DNA from: Amyloporia xantha
Taxonomy: Eukaryota; Basidiomycota; Agaricomycetes; Polyporales; Adustoporiaceae
Length of the DNA stretch: 64,000 bases
Reading direction: 5' to 3'
NCBI GenBank assembly: GCA_036971615.1
Contig: JAYKKR010000056.1
Location: 62,001 to 126,000, forward strand
Shown: positions 58,214 through 64,000 of the stretch, one piece after another
Layout: the number at the start of each line of letters is the position of its first letter
Numbering within the stretch: position 1 is the first letter of the stretch
Notes under the pieces: model-generated
Seen by the model: only the letters and a program-made list of their open reading frames with translations
Told to the model about the DNA's origin: nothing
Databases searched by the model: none
Translations under genes and position numbers: made by a program

Positions 58214-58708
58214 TTCTTGGCTTGCAATGAATGTCCCGTGGATTCAGATTGGGCTTTGGAGGGCTCCCGACAAGTGGTAGCCTGAGCAAACCGAAACCGC
58301 TCAAGATGTATTTAATGGTGGCTACATCGAAGAGCATTAATCACGATCGTGATAGAGCCCATATAGACATTTCCTCTGTCGGTAGCCACATGAGTTTCGC
58401 TGCTTTACCAGCATGAGGAATCTCAATAAATATCGAACGATGCCTTCAACCAGTTGCTTTAGCTCATGAGTTAACCGAAGGACCCGCAATGAATGTTTTG
58501 AGAGGTGAGGTCAGCCTTACGAATTCCATTCTACCAGGCAACTAAGCGATCGATACATTAGTAGATATGCATATAAATGTGTCTAGCAGTAGTGTGGTGC
58601 AACAGAGCGAAATCAGTACTTTTCGTGGTGTGACGTGAGTGGTGTGCAGTGTAGCCTATCCGACATCGGACTGAGGTAATGTCTAGATTGCAACATAGAC
58701 GTCCATGA
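58214..58708. other. Spacer between TRS65 and GGC1
   Basis: Both flanking genes are on the minus strand, so this holds the TRS65 promoter and the GGC1 3' end. No ORF of interest. Confidence 0.5.
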
Positions 58709-59955
58709 TCATACGTATTTGCCAAACAAGGGATGAGGGATTGTGCCAGTGTGTAGCTGAAGACAAGCTTAGGACCAACCACGAGAATCTGCGACGGTTG
58801 ATCAATAACCTGAATTAAAATGTCTATCATGTCGACCGACCTTGGGCGTAAGACCCTTGAACAGAGCCATTGGACCCTCATTCCTGATCAGTTCCCTCAC
58901 GACCATCATGCCGCTAACCTTGCTCTCAAAGTTCGCGTTCTGTATCCGCGTCTTGATCGTGTCGAGAGGCGCGGCGACAGTGATCGACGCGATAGCACCT
59001 GCAATTGAGGCGACGAAGTTCTGGCCCCATGTCGCCTTCGAGTAGTCTTGAATGCCGAAAAGGTATTCCTTGGTCACTACCGAGGCACCGAAAAGCTGGA
59101 CCGGGGTGATTGGTTATTTGGGGGGCGTATGCAAAATAAGGGAATACGTACAGAGAAACTTCCAGGGGCATTCCTTGCCATCGTCCATCCCCATCCGCGG
59201 TAGAGGGTGGTGCCTTCTTCCAGGAAAATCCGCACGAAACCTCGTCCTCGGAACGCCTCAGGGTTGACTTGGCGCTTGATCTTTAGGGCATCCAAGGGAA
59301 GTAGAACCTATCGTCCCCAAGGACTTAGTCCATAAGAGCTTACATGTACGCAACAAATATAGCACGCACAACTTCACCGATACCAGTCAAGCTAGCACAC
59401 GATCGACTATCAGTGTCATGTGTATGCTGGCGAAGGTGTATACACTCACCTCCCAGCAGTCGCCTGCAGCATCATCTTTCCCTTCCTCTCTCCAAAGGTG
59501 TTCGTGAAATTCGACTTGTAGTTCCGCGAGAGGATATCACTTGAACCATGGCTGCCCACCGTACTTGTATATCCGCTGTGTGACCTTGTAACCAGCCGCA
59601 TATCCAAGACCAGGGAACAACGAAAGCAGTTTCTTTCCAAGCGGTGCAGCAGCGTGTTCTCGGAAAATAATTGGAGAGAGGTTAGAGAACGACACCTGTA
59701 CAGTGTGCATGTGGATGAATATACGTCCTGAACTGATATCAGGTGGCAGAACTCACATTGGTCTTGTTGCTCATCAAGCGCTTTGCGATGGTGTCCACCG
59801 GGTGGAAGACCAGAAGCTCAGCAACACCTGCACATCATTCCCTTCATGAGTCTCCTGTCCGTTCGAATGACATGAGTTGGCACACCTGAAGCTCCGGAAC
59901 CAAGGATCCGCGCAGTCCCAGACTCGCTTCCTTTGACATTCAGAGTGGGGGCCAT
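58709..59955 (-). CDS. GGC1: Mitochondrial GTP/GDP carrier Ggc1
   Basis: Inner-membrane SLC25 carrier that exchanges GTP for GDP and affects mitochondrial iron handling in yeast. Seven exons: 59955-59886, 59827-59757, 59695-59450, 59391-59370, 59307-59152, 59095-58841, 58788-58709. The three carrier signatures are FHPVDTIAKR, LLPLDALKIKR and AAPLDTIKTR. Sequence typical of Ggc1 and not of other carriers includes LFPGLGYAAGYKV, YKYGGQPWFK, YRGWGWTMARNAPGSF and the end KLVFSYTLAQSLIP. Two one-base indels break it: an extra base at 59539 (after QPWFK) and a missing base near 58720, after which the expected LFGKYV-stop appears in another frame. For an essential-type carrier conserved on both sides, assembly error is the simplest cause. 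Confidence 0.9.
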
Positions 59956-61814
59956 GTCGGGATACGGTGGTATAAGGGCGAGGGAGCTACAGTTGTCGAG
60001 CGAAGCGGATCGCCTTGGTCCTCCGGAGACTGTCCACGGAATTTTCAAAGTGGAATGAGCAGACACGATCCGCCACCGAAAACAAATACGGGCATACAAA
60101 TCAATCGCGGTCACGAGCGGCAATTGAGCGGACTTGTGCATCCACCGCTTCCACTGGCAAGTCTTCGTCTCCGTTTCGTCTTGATCTCGTTCCTCACAAC
60201 TGGTGCTCGCTTCGAGGCTCTCAATCGCACAAAATATTCATGAGCTCAATCCGAAAGTGGCAACATGCTCATCTCCATACTGCAGTCTGAATGGCTTCAG
60301 GGTCACCGTCCTCTGTGCGTTATATCTATCGGGAACTTATCTCAGTGCCATCGCCATTGCAAGCTCGGGTAATTGGATGCATTCGCGATCTGCGAGAGTG
60401 GGATCTATAGCAACGACTCGTTTAACTTGGGAGCATGCATGTTTCTTACCATGACGAACGCAGTAACTTTCTTCTAGCAGTCTCTAAATTTTTGTTTTGA
60501 AATAATAATCTCACTACTCAATTCTGGAATCAATCTATATTTCAAGTCTGTTGCTGGTTGCCAGGCTACCGAGCCGTCAAGACTATGATTCATGTTGATC
60601 GTGCTACACTCCAGGATGAAACATATCACCACACTGAAATAACGTCAGTGAGTTTTATCTCTCGTGATCGACTTGAATGAGTTGTCAGACGAAGGATATA
60701 TGCCCCAACTATGGGGGCTAGTCCTGGTCCCCCTGAGCATTCCTCCATGAGTGGATCAGTGACCAGCGCTGTATATATACCAACGTCCAATTGTGTCCAA
60801 ACAGCCGCAGGGCCCACAGAGTATTTCGAGCAACTCACCTAAGCGGCGTTACTTGCAGCTTGGGTCTGGGTCAGTGGATAGGTCTTGACGACTCTTGCCA
60901 TGAGACCTAGCCGTCGGCCTGGGTCCTCTCCGTGACTCAGGCAGTAACTATAATTATCCTCGATAGAGACTATCATCACATCAAAGGTGAACGGTCGAGC
61001 CCAATGCTGCGATCTCCAAGTGAGATTGTGAGCTCTCCGAAGCGGGTGGGACGTGTGAATGTAAGCACAGCTATTATTTTCCATCATTCGTGCGTAACCG
61101 CCTGACATTGCAGTAGATTCGTAATACTGCTAGATGGCGGCCGCGACCGTTCGCTGAAACTATGTCGTGCGAGGGTGATGTGATGTGGAACTCATGGCCA
61201 TCAGTGGGCGCCATTGTTAGCATCGCGCCACGGTCCAGCCATTGCAACGAAGACGATGTGTGCGTCTCTGATCATATTGCTGCCATGCAATCCAATACAT
61301 TACTGCGTTCTCTGTTTAATAGTGCCACCTTTACAGGTACTAGACATGAGGTCTTACAATCATTGTAACAGCCAACAACAGGCGTCAAACTCACCATACA
61401 ACATTGTCTACACAGGAGATGCTGTATACCGCCGCTTATGCTGCCAATCAAACTGTCGCGGTCGGCACCTCATCGATCTGTCAATACGTATCATGCAACC
61501 AAGATTTCATCCTTCGCCTGCCGCAACAGATGTGAAATGTCCTTTTGCACAGCTATCATGACCTTATAAAAGGAGGATGTGAGGATTCCGGCTCTCCAGC
61601 TCCCAGTTCTGTGAATTGAGCTGCAGAAGTCGGTACTGGATAGTAAGTATCAATTACTTCGCTGCCATACGAATCTGACAACGTATGACTATCCAGCTTG
61701 ACTTTTGTTCCATTCTTTACGCATTTTTTGTTAACGACTTCTCTCACGTTCTACGACTCCTAAGACCCTTTTCCTCGCTTTCATTCTTCTACTCGATCAT
61801 CCTTTCGGAACAAC
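59956..61814. other. Region without a confident gene
   Basis: Short ORFs only, such as 60839-61108 (-) and 61214-61561 (+), without motifs. The last 100 bases before 61815 are T/C-rich, as in a basidiomycete promoter and leader. Confidence 0.4.
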
Positions 61815-63229
61815 ATGCGTTTCTCAACCATTGTCGCAATTGCCCTCTCTGCGGCTGCCATGCCTGTGATGTCCTTGCCTCTGACGTGAGTTAGAACCTG
61901 GACGCTTCGATAATGCTGATTCTGACCTGATTGCTGAAATGACCAGCGACGTCTATGGACGAGATGTCGCTGAACTCATGGCTCGAGACCCATTAGACAT
62001 AGAGTGAGCAGTGTTTGTCTTCCTTCGTTTCCCATTTACTGAGGAAGAACTTCTGTTGTTAGAGCTCGTGGTTGGTTTTCTATCATCAAAGATGGTGCTG
62101 AACTTGCTGGCGATATACACGAGTGAGCATTCGCGATTACTTGACTGTGCGGTCAAGTAAGTTACACATTTCATTTAGTCACCACAAGGACAAGAAAAAG
62201 CACAAGAGTCGCGAGCTAGCCAATGAGCTCTTGACCCGTGGTTGGTTTTCAATTATCAAGGACGGTGCTGAGATTGGCAGTGACATCTTCGAGTCAGTCG
62301 GACATTCCAGGTGTTCGCATAAGAGCTAACTGACATTCTGCACATTTAGCCACCACAAGGACAAGAAAAAGCACAAGAGTCGAGAGCTAGCCAATGAGCT
62401 CATGACCCGTGGTTGGTTCTCAATTATCAAGGATGGCGCTGAGATTGGTAGTGACATCTTCGAGTCAGTTGGATATTCCTGAAGTTCGTATAAGAGCTAA
62501 CTGGCATTTTGCACATCTAGCCACCACAAGGACAAGAAAAGCATAAGAGTCGAGAGCTAGCCAATGAGCTCTTGACGGCCCGTGGTTGGTTCTCAATCAT
62601 CAAGCATGGCGCTGAGATTGGCAGTGACATCTTCGAGTGAGCCAGTTCACACGGCTTAGTCCAAGCGTTGTGTTGACTATTTATTGATGGTACAGTCACC
62701 ACAAGGACAAGAAGAAGGATAAGAAGAGCAGACGCGACTCTGTTGTTGCCGAACTGGTGGCACGTGGCTGGGGCTCACTTCTCAAGGACGGCGCTGAGGT
62801 TGCTGGTGACATCTTTGAGTAAGTCTTCAGATGTGTCACTGCGACTTTCTCTAAAGTAGCATCGGCGCGACATAGCCATCACGAAAACAACAAGAAGCAG
62901 AGTCGTGACCTAATCGCGAGCGAGCTCTTGGCTCGTGGATGGGGCTCCCCTGATCAAGGATGGGGTGCCGAGGTCGCCGGGGATGTGTCTTTCGAGTAAG
63001 GCTAGTTTGGTCCTTTCTTGCTAAGCCGAAGTGAGCAATCTTGGCTTGCAGCCACCACGAAAACGACAATAACAAGCGCGAGCAGTCGTGGCCTTCCACA
63101 ACTTCCCACGGACAGGGTAGTAGTAGATGCAGTGGCTGTGTTACTCATGGCTTGGTGAAATGGTGGGCGGAGATATTCAGCATTCATGTGTTCACGCTGA
63201 CTAAAGAAATTGCAGGATTTAGTGGTTGA
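61815..63229 (+). CDS. Secreted repeat protein with one module per exon
   Basis: The signal peptide MRFSTIVAIALSAAAMPVMS is followed by a short propeptide-like exon (ELMARDPLDIE) and then repeats. Exons: 61815-61885, 61947-62003, 62063-62122, 62179-62292, 62350-62463, 62521-62636, 62696-62818, 62876-62995, 63052-63229. Each repeat exon encodes about 38-41 residues: HHKDKKKHKSRELANELLTR, then the core RGWFSIIKDGAEIGSDIF or RGWGSLLKDGAEVAGDIF. All splice junctions here split a codon after its second base (GA|C or GA|T), so exons can be duplicated without breaking frame. Introns between modules are 56-59 bp. Exon 6 lacks one A in its AAAA run and shifts frame. Exon 8 has two compensating shifts. 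The last exon is diverged. Lys/Arg-rich linkers suggest cutting into peptides by a Kex2-like protease, which is inference. Family unknown. Confidence 0.8.
62063..62995 (+). repeat. Tandem exon-intron repeat, six modules
   Basis: Six tandem units, each an exon plus its following intron of about 171-181 bp, except the first, which lacks the His/Lys linker. Units 2-4 are nearly identical in both exon and intron (for example, intron starts GTCAGTYGGA in two of them). This points to recent unequal exchange or duplication of whole exon-intron units. Units 5 and 6 are older and diverged. Confidence 0.85.
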
Positions 63230-64000
63230 GCAGTGACCGCGTTCCGACAACTAAAGCCTAGACTTTATTCTACGGTCGGCTCCTAATCCACGCGCGAATG
63301 ACTCGAAAAGGGAAGTAGTGTCTTCACTTTACATCTCAACTGTAGGAGATCTAGATATTGTCGTTACGAAACTTAAAAATGCCACGCGAACGATTTGGGA
63401 GCTCAAAGTCATGCAAATGCTTGTACCACCGTCTATTAGAGTGAGAGAATTAGTTACGGTTTTGCTTATGGAAAATATCGGTGTACCTGCTTTGAGTACG
63501 TGTTTTGGCCTATCCGCACCAGGCCTATTGAGTACGTGTTTTGGCCTATCCGCACAATTGAAGAGGATTATTTTTGAAGAAGCAAGCCCATAGCATATGT
63601 CAAGATGCTATGAGAACGTGGACAATGAATAATGCATTACATGAGCAAAAGGTTCCCACTTTCAGAATGGTTCCGAAAGCTCCTAGTACTCAGCATTCGG
63701 AGCTCAATGTCCATAAGGTTGCCTCAGAAGTATAGAAACACAGATAAAAGCTTCAGAACTCGTCGGCACATCGGCATTTCACAGCCTGCGACTGGACATG
63801 TCCGATGAGAGCGCCGGCCATCACCTCTTCGTAGAACCACTGCAAAATGTGGAGATGCATGCCCGCCATTGACGACATGCTCTTGACAGAACACAAGGGC
63901 TTCACATCAATTGTGTCTAGGGAGTAGAAGTGAGCAGAGGAACGGCTTGCTGAAGGACAGCAATTTAGTTATCACCTCGACCATCTGAACTAGCTAGTGC
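63230..64000. other. End of window, no confident gene
   Basis: A 28-bp direct repeat, TTGAGTACGTGTTTTGGCCT and following bases, lies at about 63492-63519 and again at 63528-63555. The ORF at 63318-63593 (+) spans it and shows no motif. The rest has no recognised feature. Confidence 0.45.

Noticed and set aside
1..64000. Intact tRNA or rRNA genes and CRISPR arrays
   Set aside because: No complete A-box/B-box with acceptor stem was seen apart from the decayed tRNA-like arms at 3.9 and 4.3 kb. No rRNA-like sequence or regularly spaced repeat array was found, and CRISPR is not expected in a fungal genome.

Overview
The window reads as nuclear DNA of a basidiomycete fungus, most likely an Agaricomycete. 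The genes carry many short (about 50-60 bp) GT-AG introns. Several belong to fungal or basidiomycete families: DASH subunit Dad4, TRAPPII subunit Trs65, the mitochondrial GTP/GDP carrier Ggc1, DUF6533 membrane proteins, GMC oxidoreductases and diverged G-alpha proteins. Most genes were assembled exon by exon by reading splice sites and conserved motifs by eye. No alignment or database search was run.

Layout. 1-18 kb is repeat-rich: a DUF6533 gene (minus), an element built of CCTGACA repeats with inverted tRNA-like arms, and a foldback/TIR element (4904-14370) whose left arm is split by an 8.8 kb LTR element (5072-13863). After these come a TIR element with an 8-bp target duplication (14695-15261) and a Helitron-like 3' end (17871-17898). 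The LTR element has two apparently identical 851-bp LTRs, a 4-bp target duplication, a primer-binding-site candidate and a polypurine tract. Its only coding content is one 2,341-codon minus-strand ORF without recognisable reverse transcriptase, RNase H, integrase or protease motifs.

18-33 kb is sparse: an SGNH/PC-esterase (minus), a second DUF6533 gene (plus), a weak spliced candidate at 27.7-28.5 kb, and dad4 at 29.4 kb. 33-64 kb is a housekeeping-rich block: aminopeptidase P (plus) converging on NOG1 (minus); an atypical G-alpha (plus) converging on a 25-exon GMC oxidoreductase (minus); a long DDRRPP-repeat protein (plus); an SNX3/Grd19 sorting nexin (plus) converging on TRS65 (minus); GGC1 (minus). 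The last gene is a secreted protein in which nearly every exon encodes one copy of a roughly 40-residue module.

Two cross-cutting points. First, about fifteen single- or double-base indels interrupt otherwise well-conserved genes (GGC1, aminopeptidase P, TRS65, GMC oxidoreductase and others), many beside homopolymers. Uncorrected assembly errors explain this better than decay. Second, the strongest candidates for something new are the pol-less LTR element with a single giant repeat-built ORF that is open into the 3' LTR, and the exon-modular secreted repeat precursor at 61.8-63.2 kb.
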